NCBI RefSeq assembly: GCF_015767265.1
Contig: NZ_JADPIB010000003.1
Coordinates: forward strand, 124,001-188,000
Direction: 5' to 3'
Length of the DNA: 64,000 nucleotides
Origin: Aureivirga marina
GTDB taxonomy: Bacteria > Bacteroidota > Bacteroidia > Flavobacteriales > Flavobacteriaceae
Shown here: piece after piece, positions 26,347-33,897 of the stretch
How positions within the stretch are numbered: the stretch's first letter is position 1
How the letters are laid out: each line of letters opens with the position of its first letter
Made by a program: the position numbers and the translations under genes
Notes under the pieces: generated by a model
Told to the model about the DNA's origin: nothing
What the model saw: only the letters and a program-made list of their open reading frames with translations
The model's database searches: none

Positions 26347-26363
26347 ATGATTTTATAAAAAAT

Positions 26364-26765
26364 TTAATCCCATTTTCCTTTTGTCTTAAACGCATATTTT
26401 CCTCCACCTGTAAAATATAAAACAAGAGCTCCAAGAGCGTATAAACCTAAAAGTTCTATACTCCATCCTCCAGTTTGACTTAATGAAAATATTTCATTTG
26501 TATGGAAAAGTAAAGCAGCTACGATACAATTAATTATTAATAATAGCGCTGAAAGTCTTGTTAGAATTCCTAAAATGATTAAAATAGGAACTAATACTTC
26601 ACCGATATAAACTCCGTAAGCTAAAAATCCTGGCATTCCTGAAGTTTGTAATTGGTTTTCGATAAAACCGATTCCATTTGATAATTTTGCGATTCCATGT
26701 AACAGCATTAATACACCAACGGCGAGCCTTAGAATTAGAAGTCCTAGATTTAGATTTTTTTTCAT
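26364..26765 (-). CDS. DoxX family membrane protein
   Basis: Four-helix DoxX protein of 133 aa. 'LGLLILRLAVGVLMLLHGIAKL' at the N-terminus, 'YGVYIGEVLVPILIILGILTRLSALLL' in the middle and 'SIELLGLYALGALVLYFTGGGKYAF' at the end are canonical. Homologues are linked to quinone or thiosulfate oxidation in a few cases and to stress in others; the role here is open. Monocistronic. Confidence 0.88.
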   Translation of the reverse strand: MKKNLNLGLLILRLAVGVLMLLHGIAKLSNGIGFIENQLQTSGMPGFLAYGVYIGEVLVPILIILGILTRLSALLLIINCIVAALLFHTNEIFSLSQTGGWSIELLGLYALGALVLYFTGGGKYAFKTKGKWD

Positions 26766-27160
26766 GATGAAAGTTTTTTAAGTTTTAATTATTTCATTGC
26801 TAGAAATTTACAAAAATTAACTTTAATTTTATATTATATTTATCAATTTATGATTAAAATTATTTTATTAAATTATAGAGTTGTTTCATTTTGAAAAATA
26901 AATGGAATAATTATTAAAAAAATAAGAAGAGTTAAAAAAAGTACTATATTTGGCGATATGAATAAGAAATAAAAAAATTATAAGCTATGTTTTTTACAAC
27001 TAAATTCCCATTTTTCTTGGTTTTTGTAAATTCTTAGATTAATATTTTTAACAAAAATTGTAAATTCTTAGATATTTTGTTAAATTGTTAATTAAAAAGT
27101 GAAAAATATTAATAGAACGTTTTTTTTAAAATGTTTTGAAAAAACCAATCGAAAACTAGA
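26766..27160. other. Intergenic region of 395 bases with promoter box and direct repeats
   Basis: A rightward -7 box TATATTTG lies at 26945-26952, over 200 bases before the TPR gene. Between them is a 16-codon frame (ATG 26987) and two copies of a 16-base direct repeat (listed separately), the second within the loop of a 10-pair hairpin (TTTAACAAAA 27047-27056 with TTTTGTTAAA 27075-27084). The region could be a structured leader of the TPR gene. Confidence 0.4.
27024..27073. repeat. Two 16-base direct repeats, period 34
   Basis: TTGTAAATTCTTAGAT occurs exactly at 27024-27039 and 27058-27073. The second copy is flanked by the inverted repeat TTTAACAAAA / TTTTGTTAAA. Could be a regulator-binding pair or the trace of a small duplication. 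Confidence 0.6.
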
Positions 27161-27676
27161 ATGACATTTCAAAATAATTATTTGTTTGAAGCTTTAGATG
27201 CATATCCGTATGATCTAGTTCAAACAATTGAATCATTAAATTATGCTCTGGCGTATAATGAAAATGACCCTTATGCTCTTTGTTTAATGGGAAGAGTATA
27301 TGCTGAGCAGCTAGAGCAATTTGAAACGGCGAAAAGCTACTTTCAAAAAGCGCTTGAAATCGACATTTATACACTTTACATATACCCACATTATATAAAA
27401 GTTTTATTGCAAAATGAAGATTATAAAGAAGCAGCAAAATTAATTGAGTTTGCACTTAAAATAAAAGGAATAGACAAAGGTTTAATGTGGCAAAAGAAGG
27501 CTTTGTTATATGAATGTCTAAAAATGTATGAGAATGCTTTATTTTGCTTAAAAAAGGCAAGGAGATTTGGATATAACTCGGATTTTTTAGCTTTTTTAGA
27601 TCGTGAAAAGGAAAGAATTCAATTACATCAAAAAGATTTTAAACCTAAAAAGCGAAAGAAAGTAAAGAATAAATAA
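27161..27676 (+). CDS. Tetratricopeptide repeat protein
   Basis: Cytosolic protein of 171 aa made of about four TPR-like helical hairpins: 'ALAYNENDPYALCLMGRVYAEQLEQFETAKSYFQKALEIDIYTLYIYPHYIKVLLQNEDYKEAAKLIEFALKI' contains the G-x-Y and A-xxx-F/Y-xxA-L signatures, followed by a third unit and a Lys-rich tail (KPKKRKKVKNK). No signal peptide. Such proteins act as scaffolds; the partner is unknown. A long frame on the opposite strand is a shadow. Confidence 0.82.
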   Translation: MTFQNNYLFEALDAYPYDLVQTIESLNYALAYNENDPYALCLMGRVYAEQLEQFETAKSYFQKALEIDIYTLYIYPHYIKVLLQNEDYKEAAKLIEFALKIKGIDKGLMWQKKALLYECLKMYENALFCLKKARRFGYNSDFLAFLDREKERIQLHQKDFKPKKRKKVKNK

Positions 27677-27709
27677 AAAAAGTGGACTTGATTTGAGTCC
27701 ACTTTTTTT
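27676..27709. terminator. Bidirectional terminator
   Basis: AAAAAGTGGACT / AGTCCACTTTTT stem with loop TGATTTG, between convergent TPR and DUF4258 genes. Confidence 0.9.
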
Positions 27710-27714
27710 ATGTT

Positions 27715-28098
27715 TTATTTTGTTGCAATTGGAATTATCGTTTCAACCATTGCTTCTTCTTCGCAATTCTTGATTGTTAATTCTAATTCTTTTTCAGAAT
27801 TTGTCATTCCTGAAATGATGTATTTTCTGCATGGTTTTGATTTTGTATTACTTCTTCCAAAATCTACATCTCCATTTGTCAAAATAGTTTTAATATCTAA
27901 AGTATCTAATTGTAAAGTAGACATTTCTTTTTGAGCATCTTCAGAATAATGGAGTTTTTTTGTTCTAATATTCTTTAAAACTCTGTCATTTGGTAAATAA
28001 TCACATGAAGCTTTTTTTCCATTTAAAAAGAAAAATAGAAAGAAGATTCCCATCAACAATCCTCCTCCAAAATATGTTAAACGTTTGAATAAATTCAT
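27715..28098 (-). CDS. DUF4258 family single-pass membrane protein
   Basis: Protein of 127 aa with one N-terminal membrane segment (about 8-25) and a small soluble domain that fits DUF4258: 'CDYLPNDRVLKNIRTKKLHYSEDAQKEM...ILTNGDVDFGRSNTKSKPCRKYII' with two conserved Cys. The domain shares a fold with small toxin-like/RNase-like families, but the flavobacterial membrane form has no known role. It lies 4 bases after alanine dehydrogenase and closes the porX-tsaE-ald unit, an arrangement I believe is common in Flavobacteriaceae. Confidence 0.8.
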   Translation of the reverse strand: MNLFKRLTYFGGGLLMGIFFLFFFLNGKKASCDYLPNDRVLKNIRTKKLHYSEDAQKEMSTLQLDTLDIKTILTNGDVDFGRSNTKSKPCRKYIISGMTNSEKELELTIKNCEEEAMVETIIPIATK

Positions 28099-28102
28099 TT
28101 TT

Positions 28103-29305
28103 TTAAAAAATCAATAGGTTAATATCTCTATACGGAATATTGAACCAATCAGCAACAGCACGGTTGGTTAAAATTCCGTGGTAAAAATACACACCTTTTT
28201 GCAAACTTTTGTCAAATCTTGCAGCATTTTCAAAATCTCCTGATTCTGCGATAATTTGAAGATAAGGAGTGAAGATGTTACTTAATGATTCTGAGGCAGT
28301 TCTAGAATATTTTGATGGAATGTTAGGAACACAATAATGAATTACACCATGTTTTACAAAGGTTGGTTTCTTGTGATTTGTAATTTCTGATGTTTCAAAA
28401 CAACCTCCACGATCGATACTCACATCCATTACAATGGAATTTTCTTTCATTTTCATCACCATTCCTTCTGTAACAACAACAGGAGAGCGAGAAGTTCCAT
28501 GAATTGCTCCAATTGCAATATCACATCGCATTAAAGCTTTTTGTAAAGTTTTTGGTTGAATAGTAGAAGTGTAAATAGATTGTCCTAAACGATGTTGAAG
28601 TGTTTGTAATTTTGTAATAGAATTATCAAAAACTTTGATGCTTGCTCCCAAACCTAAAGCAGCTTTTGCTGCAAATTCAGCAACAGTTCCAGCTCCTAAA
28701 ATAACAATTTCACATGGAGGAACTCCACCGATATTTCCAAGTAAAATTCCATTACCTTTTTTTGCACAGCCCATAATTTCGGCTGCAAGAAGAATAGAAG
28801 CAGTTCCTGCAATTTCACTCAATGATTTTACAACTGGATAAGCTCCATGTTCATCAATAATAAAATCAAAAGCAACTGCTGTAATTCTTTTTTTAGCTAA
28901 AGCCTCAAAATATTTTTTATTTTGTGTTTTCAATTGAAGTGCAGAAAACAAAACAGTTTGAGGCTTTATATAATCTATTTCTTGAAGTGAAGGTGGTTCA
29001 ACTTTTAAAATAATGTGACAATCAAAAGCTTCTTTTGAAGAATACACTATTTTTGCACCAGCTTCGGAATATTCTTTATCTGAGAAATTTGCACCATCTC
29101 CAGCGCCAGTTTCAATCACAAATTTATGACCTTGACAAGTTAGTGCCGCAACAGCATCGGGCGTTAAGCAAACTCTTTTTTCTTGGTAAAAAGACTCTTT
29201 TGGAATTCCAATAACAAGAGCTCCTTTACGTTTTTTTACTTCTAACATTTCTTCTTGAGGAAGAAGTTCCTTGATGCTGAATGGAGATGTTGGATTATTA
29301 CTCAT
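28103..29305 (-). CDS. ald: Alanine dehydrogenase
   Basis: NAD-dependent alanine dehydrogenase / PntA-like family, 400 aa: interconverts L-alanine with pyruvate and ammonia. 'VIGIPKESFYQEKRVCLTPDAVAAL' is the substrate domain start, 'VILGAGTVAEFAAKAALGLGASIKVFDN' (about 201-228) is the Rossmann NAD loop, and 'VMDVSIDRGGCFETSE' matches the C-terminal substrate motif. Its ATG overlaps the tsaE stop by four bases. About 30 residues longer at the N-terminus than Bacillus Ald, as is usual for flavobacterial members. Confidence 0.93.
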   Translation of the reverse strand: MSNNPTSPFSIKELLPQEEMLEVKKRKGALVIGIPKESFYQEKRVCLTPDAVAALTCQGHKFVIETGAGDGANFSDKEYSEAGAKIVYSSKEAFDCHIILKVEPPSLQEIDYIKPQTVLFSALQLKTQNKKYFEALAKKRITAVAFDFIIDEHGAYPVVKSLSEIAGTASILLAAEIMGCAKKGNGILLGNIGGVPPCEIVILGAGTVAEFAAKAALGLGASIKVFDNSITKLQTLQHRLGQSIYTSTIQPKTLQKALMRCDIAIGAIHGTSRSPVVVTEGMVMKMKENSIVMDVSIDRGGCFETSEITNHKKPTFVKHGVIHYCVPNIPSKYSRTASESLSNIFTPYLQIIAESGDFENAARFDKSLQKGVYFYHGILTNRAVADWFNIPYRDINLLIF

Positions 29306-29712
29306 GATTTAATTTCTAAAGTTCGTTCTGTAGCACTTTTTATGGTGATTTGAAGTGTTACAGCACTTAAAGGTAATAAATTTTCTATATTTTGAGGCCA
29401 TTCTACAAAACTCCATGCGTTACTATCGAAATATTCTTCAACTCCGATATCATAAGCTTCTTCTTCATCTTCAATTCTGTAGAAATCAAAATGATAAATA
29501 ATTTCTCCTTTATTGGAATGATATTCATTAACCAAAGAAAAAGTAGGGGAATTTGTCAAATCATTTACACCTAATTTTTTTGCAAGTTCTTTAATTAATG
29601 TCGTTTTTCCAGCTCCCATTTCTCCATAAAATAATAATACTTTATTGGAAGCATTTTCTAAAACAAAATCAGCAACTTCAGATAAATTCTCTAACGTATA
29701 ATCTATTTTCAT
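29302..29712 (-). CDS. tsaE: tRNA threonylcarbamoyladenosine biosynthesis ATPase TsaE
   Basis: Small P-loop ATPase of 136 aa that with TsaB/TsaD makes t6A at position 37 of ANN-decoding tRNAs. Walker A GEMGAGKTT at 30-38; 'TNSPTFSLVNEY' (about 53-64) is the conserved switch; 'IYHFDFYRIEDEEEAYDIGVEEYFD' and 'SFVEWPQNIENLLP' are family signatures. It is 12 bases from porX and overlaps ald by four bases. Confidence 0.95.
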   Translation of the reverse strand: MKIDYTLENLSEVADFVLENASNKVLLFYGEMGAGKTTLIKELAKKLGVNDLTNSPTFSLVNEYHSNKGEIIYHFDFYRIEDEEEAYDIGVEEYFDSNAWSFVEWPQNIENLLPLSAVTLQITIKSATERTLEIKS

Positions 29713-29724
29713 TTATAAAATCTC

Positions 29725-31272
29725 TTATTTTGGATCAAAAATAATACAAGGAACGATCATTTCTTCCAAAGAAATTCCACCATGTTGGTAAGTATTTTTA
29801 TAATACTTTACAAAATGATTGTAATTATTTGGATATGCAAAGAAATAATCTTCTTTTGCAAAGATAAACGAACTACTCATATTTATTGACGGTAAAAAGA
29901 TTTCTTTTGGATTTTTTACAGCATAAACTTCTTTGTCATTATATGTTAAGCTTTTACCTGTTTTATAGCGTAAATTAGAACTGATATTTCGATCTCCAAT
30001 TACTTTTGAAGGTGTTGTAGAATTAATTGTTCCATGATCTGTTGTAATCACTAAACGCATTCCAGCTTGATGTGCTTTTTCAATCATTTCAAACAAAGGA
30101 GAGTTTTGGAACCAACTTTTTGTAATAGAACGATATGCTTTATCATCACTTGCAAGTTCCTTGATTACTTCCATATCCGTTTTAGCATGTGACAGCATAT
30201 CAACGAAATTATACACTACAACTGTCAAATCATTATCTTTTAAAGCACTAAAACTTTCTACTAATTGCTTACCAGATTTCAGATTTGTGATTTTATAATA
30301 TTCATGTTTTAATTGTAAACCTAACCTGCGAATTTGTGCTTCTAAAAACTCATCTTCATAGAGGTTTTTTCCACCTTCATCTGTATCATTTCTCCATAAA
30401 TCTGGATGCATTCTTTCCATTTCAGAAGGCATTAAACCTGAGAAAAGTGCATTTCTTGCATATTGAGTTGCAGTTGGTAAAATACTGAAATATGGAATTT
30501 CTTCAATTTTCTTATAATATTCTTCCAAATACGGCTCTAAAATTCGAAATTGATCATATCTAAGATTGTCAATTACAACTAAAAAGGTTCCGTTTTTTGT
30601 ATCAATTTTTGGTGCAATTATATCTTTAAAAAGTGTGTGAGAAAGTACAGGTTTATCATCATCATGTAGCCAATCTTTATAATTTTTCTTTACAAACTTA
30701 AAAAACTGGGTATTTGCTTCTTGTTTCTGACTTTCCAGAATTTCCATCATTCCAGAATCTTTAATATCATCTAATTCTAATTCCCAATAAACAAGTTTTT
30801 TATATAATTCAATCCATTCTTCATATGTATTAACCATACTTAAATCCATCGCAATTTTACGGAATTCTTGTTGGTAATTCGAAGTAGTTTTCTCAGAAAC
30901 TAATCTGGTATGATCTAAATTTTTCTTTAAGCTTAATAAAATTTGATTTGGATTTACAGGTTTGATTAAATAATCTGCAATTTTATTTCCAATAGCATCT
31001 TCCATCAAATATTCTTCTTCACTTTTTGTAATCATCACGATCGGAAGATTTGGTTGAATTTGCTTTATTTCTGTCAAAGTTTCTAATCCAGTCAATCCTG
31101 GCATATTTTCATCTAAAAATACAATATCAAATGTTTCTTCATTTATTAGGTCAATTGCATCGGCGCCATTTGTGCAACTAGTTACTTTATAGCCCTTTTT
31201 TTCTAGAAAAATGATGTGTGGTTTTAATAAATCAATTTCATCATCAACCCACAGAATTTGTATGTTATTCAT
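29725..31272 (-). CDS. porX: PorX, T9SS response regulator with PglZ/alkaline phosphatase-like domain
   Basis: A 515-aa response regulator. Receiver domain (1-120): acidic pair D10/D11, phospho-acceptor D54 (FLDENMPG), T82 and K104 (LIKP). A helical linker follows, then a PglZ-type alkaline phosphatase-superfamily effector from about 200 ('GTFLVVIDNLRYDQFRILEPYL', 'ATQYARNALFSGLMPSEM', 'VITTDHGT', 'YQHGGISLEEMIVPCI'). In Porphyromonas and Flavobacterium PorX works with PorY and a sigma factor to control type IX secretion; the PglZ part hydrolyses oligonucleotides. First gene of the porX-tsaE-ald-DUF4258 unit. Confidence 0.96.
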   Translation of the reverse strand: MNNIQILWVDDEIDLLKPHIIFLEKKGYKVTSCTNGADAIDLINEETFDIVFLDENMPGLTGLETLTEIKQIQPNLPIVMITKSEEEYLMEDAIGNKIADYLIKPVNPNQILLSLKKNLDHTRLVSEKTTSNYQQEFRKIAMDLSMVNTYEEWIELYKKLVYWELELDDIKDSGMMEILESQKQEANTQFFKFVKKNYKDWLHDDDKPVLSHTLFKDIIAPKIDTKNGTFLVVIDNLRYDQFRILEPYLEEYYKKIEEIPYFSILPTATQYARNALFSGLMPSEMERMHPDLWRNDTDEGGKNLYEDEFLEAQIRRLGLQLKHEYYKITNLKSGKQLVESFSALKDNDLTVVVYNFVDMLSHAKTDMEVIKELASDDKAYRSITKSWFQNSPLFEMIEKAHQAGMRLVITTDHGTINSTTPSKVIGDRNISSNLRYKTGKSLTYNDKEVYAVKNPKEIFLPSINMSSSFIFAKEDYFFAYPNNYNHFVKYYKNTYQHGGISLEEMIVPCIIFDPK

Positions 31273-31286
31273 AGTTGCTATATTTG
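31258..31286 (+). promoter_or_regulatory. Promoter of HD hydrolase gene
   Basis: TTG (31258-31260), 18 bases, TATATTTG (31279-31286). The -33 part lies inside the first codons of divergent porX. It places transcription start near 31293 and decides the downstream start codon. Confidence 0.65.
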
Positions 31287-31314
31287 TATTTATTTATCTT
31301 TTAAATTAAGCATT

Positions 31315-32553
31315 TTGAACGAGAAAAGTACGAACAAAATTAAAATATTAAACGACCCAATTTACGGATTTATTACGATTCCATCTGTATTAATTTTTGA
31401 TTTAATTGAACATCCTTATTTCCAGAGATTAAGGCGTGTTTCACAAATGGGAATGTCTTATATGATCTATCCTGGAGCGCATCATACGCGTTTTCATCAT
31501 GCGATAGGTGCAATGCATTTAATGCAAAAAGCCGTTCGGGTTTTACGTTCGAAAGGCACTCAAATTTCGGACCAAGAAGCGGAAGCTGTACAAATTGCTA
31601 TTTTGTTACATGATATTGGTCATGGAGCTTTTTCTCATGCTTTAGAACATAGTATTGTTTCTGGAATCACTCATGAGGAAATTTCTCTGAAATTTATGGA
31701 GGCTTTAAACAAAGAATTTGAAGGTAAATTAGATTTGGCTATTTCTATTTTTAAAGGAAAATATTCTCGAAAATTTTTACATCAATTGATTTCTAGTCAA
31801 CTGGATATGGATCGATTAGATTATTTAAAAAGAGATAGTTTTTATTCTGGAGTTGCTGAAGGAGCAATTAATTCTGATAGAATTATCACGATGCTTCATG
31901 TGAAAAATGATGAATTGGTTGTTGAGGAAAAAGGAATTTATTCTGTCGAGAATTTTATCATTGCTAGAAGATTGATGTATTGGCAAGTTTATTTGCATAA
32001 AACTGGAGTTGTTGCTGAAAATTTATTGGTTTCTGTTTTAAAGAGAGCAAAAGAATTGGCAAAATCAGGAATGGAACTTCCAGCTTCTAACACATTTAAA
32101 TATTTTTTATATAAAGAAATTAAGGAAGAAAATTTCGATAATCATACTCTTGAAATGTTTGCAAGATTAGACGATTATGATGTTTTAGGTGCAATTAAGG
32201 AATGGGTTTTTGTAGATGATTTTGTACTTTCTAGCTTAGCGAAGATGATTACAAATAGAAATTTTCCTAAGATTGAAATTTCTAAAACACCATTTTCTAA
32301 AGATAGAATAGAAGAAATGAAGGAAAAATGGAGAAAAAGCTGTGAAATTGAAAAGAGCTTGTCAGAATATTTTATATTTGCAGGCGAAATAAGTAACCAA
32401 GCTTATGATGCAACTTATAGTCCAATAAAAATGCTTTTCAAAAACGGAGAAATTAAAGACGTAATTGAAGCATCGGATCATTTGAACATTCAAGCTTTGT
32501 CTAAAAGGGTGACAAAATATTTTGTTTGTTATCCAAAAGAATTAATTAATTAA
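31315..32553 (+). CDS. HD domain phosphohydrolase (dGTPase-like), TTG start
   Basis: HD-superfamily protein of about 412 aa, similar to YwfO/dGTPase-like hydrolases. The metal motif is H...HD...D: 'HHTRFHHAIGAMHLM', 'AILLHDIGHGAFSHALEH' and 'DMDRLDYLKRDS'. No ATG precedes the conserved core ('ILNDPIYGFITIP'), so the start is placed at TTG 31315 (MNEKSTNKIKI), 28 bases after the -7 box; an earlier TTG at 31258 lies within the promoter. Likely role is nucleotide (dNTP or alarmone-type) hydrolysis; the substrate is not read. Confidence 0.9.
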   Translation: MNEKSTNKIKILNDPIYGFITIPSVLIFDLIEHPYFQRLRRVSQMGMSYMIYPGAHHTRFHHAIGAMHLMQKAVRVLRSKGTQISDQEAEAVQIAILLHDIGHGAFSHALEHSIVSGITHEEISLKFMEALNKEFEGKLDLAISIFKGKYSRKFLHQLISSQLDMDRLDYLKRDSFYSGVAEGAINSDRIITMLHVKNDELVVEEKGIYSVENFIIARRLMYWQVYLHKTGVVAENLLVSVLKRAKELAKSGMELPASNTFKYFLYKEIKEENFDNHTLEMFARLDDYDVLGAIKEWVFVDDFVLSSLAKMITNRNFPKIEISKTPFSKDRIEEMKEKWRKSCEIEKSLSEYFIFAGEISNQAYDATYSPIKMLFKNGEIKDVIEASDHLNIQALSKRVTKYFVCYPKELIN

Positions 32554-32862
32554 CAATATTCACGGTACTATTTAGAAACGAATTTAAATTAATAAACAGA
32601 TTATTATTCACTTAATTAAGAAGAAATTTTTTTCATAAAAATGGAAGAAGAGAAATAATTTTCTTAAAATAATATTAAAAACAAAATCCTATTTTTTTAA
32701 AATTAGATTTTGTTTTTTGTTAATAAAAAGCAAATGATAAAACGAATTAAGATTTCATTTAAGAATGTATTAATGAAATTTTAATTAAGATGTTATGTAT
32801 TGTGAATAATTAAAACTTTCTAAACAATACCATAAAGTATATTTTTTATATTTTTGCATTTA
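32554..32862 (+). promoter_or_regulatory. Intergenic region, 309 bases, with lpxD -7 box
   Basis: Very A/T rich and without a convincing gene. The -7 box TATTTTTG at 32849-32856 ends only six bases before the lpxD ATG at 32863, so the transcript from it would start at or next to the ATG. A loose hairpin (AAACAAAATCCT / AGATTTTGTTTT, around 32669-32718) may end the HD hydrolase transcript. Confidence 0.45.
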
Positions 32863-33897
32863 ATGAAATTTAAAGCAAGTCAAATAGCAGAAGTTTTAGA
32901 AGGAAGAGTTGTCGGAAATCCAGAGGCAGAGGTTTCAAAACTTTCTAAAATAGAAGAGGGTGAGAAGGAGTCTTTATCTTTCTTGTCAAACCCAAAATAC
33001 ACTCCATATATTTACAAAACAAAAGCAACAATTGTAATCGTGAATGAAACTTTTGAACCAGAAAAAGAAGTTTCTTGTACGATGATTAAAGTTGCGGATG
33101 CTTATAAATCTTTTTCAAAATTACTTGCATTTTACAATGAAGTAAAAATGAACAAAGAAGGAAGGGAAGAACCACACTTTATCGGAGAAAATGTTACTAT
33201 CGGAGAAAATATTTATTTAGGTGCATTTGCTTACATTGGAAACAATGTAACAATTGGAGATAATGTGAAAATTTATCCAAATGCCTATATCGGTGATAAT
33301 GTAACAATTGGAGATAATTCTACTGTTTTTACAGGAGGTATAATAAATTCTGAATCTGTAATTGGAAATGAATGTACAATTCATTCTGGAGCGACAATTG
33401 GAGCAGATGGATTTGGATTTGCGCCAAATGGAAATGGGGAATATGATAAAATTCCGCAAATCGGAAATGTAATTATTGAAGATAAAGTAGATGTTGGAGC
33501 TGCAACAACTATTGATAGAGCAACTTTAGGTTCAACAATCATCAGAAAAGGTGTAAAATTAGACAATCAAATTCAAATTGCACATAATGTTGAGATTGGA
33601 GAAAATACTGTAATTGCTGCACAAACAGGAATTGCAGGATCTTCAAAAATTGGAAAAAATTGTATGATTGGAGGACAAGTTGGAATTGCAGGACATTTAA
33701 TCATTGGAGACAATGTGAAAATTCAAGCACAAGCTGGAATTGGAAGAAATGTAAAAGATAATGAAGTCTTACAAGGAAGCCCAGCATTGCCATATGGCGA
33801 GTACAATAAATCTTATGTACATTTTAAGAATTTGTCAAAATTAGTTTCGAAAATAGATCAATTAGAAAAAGAAATAAAAGCATTAAAAGATAAGTAA
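32863..33897 (+). CDS. lpxD: UDP-3-O-(3-hydroxyacyl)glucosamine N-acyltransferase
   Basis: Third enzyme of lipid A synthesis, 344 aa. N-terminal uridine-binding domain, then a left-handed beta-helix of hexapeptide repeats from about 105 ('VTIGENIYLGAFAYIGNNVTIGDNVKIYPNAYIG') and a C-terminal helix. Catalytic His is in 'QIQIAHNVEIGENTVIAAQ' (about 240). ATG 32863 is preferred to an in-frame TTG at 32854 because the product then starts with the usual MKFKASQIA. First gene of the operon lpxD-lpxC/fabZ-lpxA-efp-lpxD2; its stop shares a base with the next ATG. Confidence 0.95.
   Translation: MKFKASQIAEVLEGRVVGNPEAEVSKLSKIEEGEKESLSFLSNPKYTPYIYKTKATIVIVNETFEPEKEVSCTMIKVADAYKSFSKLLAFYNEVKMNKEGREEPHFIGENVTIGENIYLGAFAYIGNNVTIGDNVKIYPNAYIGDNVTIGDNSTVFTGGIINSESVIGNECTIHSGATIGADGFGFAPNGNGEYDKIPQIGNVIIEDKVDVGAATTIDRATLGSTIIRKGVKLDNQIQIAHNVEIGENTVIAAQTGIAGSSKIGKNCMIGGQVGIAGHLIIGDNVKIQAQAGIGRNVKDNEVLQGSPALPYGEYNKSYVHFKNLSKLVSKIDQLEKEIKALKDK

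Noticed and set aside
27156-27455. Minus-strand frame of 99 codons
   Set aside because: Opposite a clear TPR gene; no start signal or own promoter.
31258-31314. Longer TTG start for the HD hydrolase
   Set aside because: It lies in the promoter and would be upstream of the predicted transcription start.
33217-33459. Minus-strand frames within lpxD
   Set aside because: Periodic Ile/Ser/Asn composition reflects the hexapeptide repeats on the other strand.
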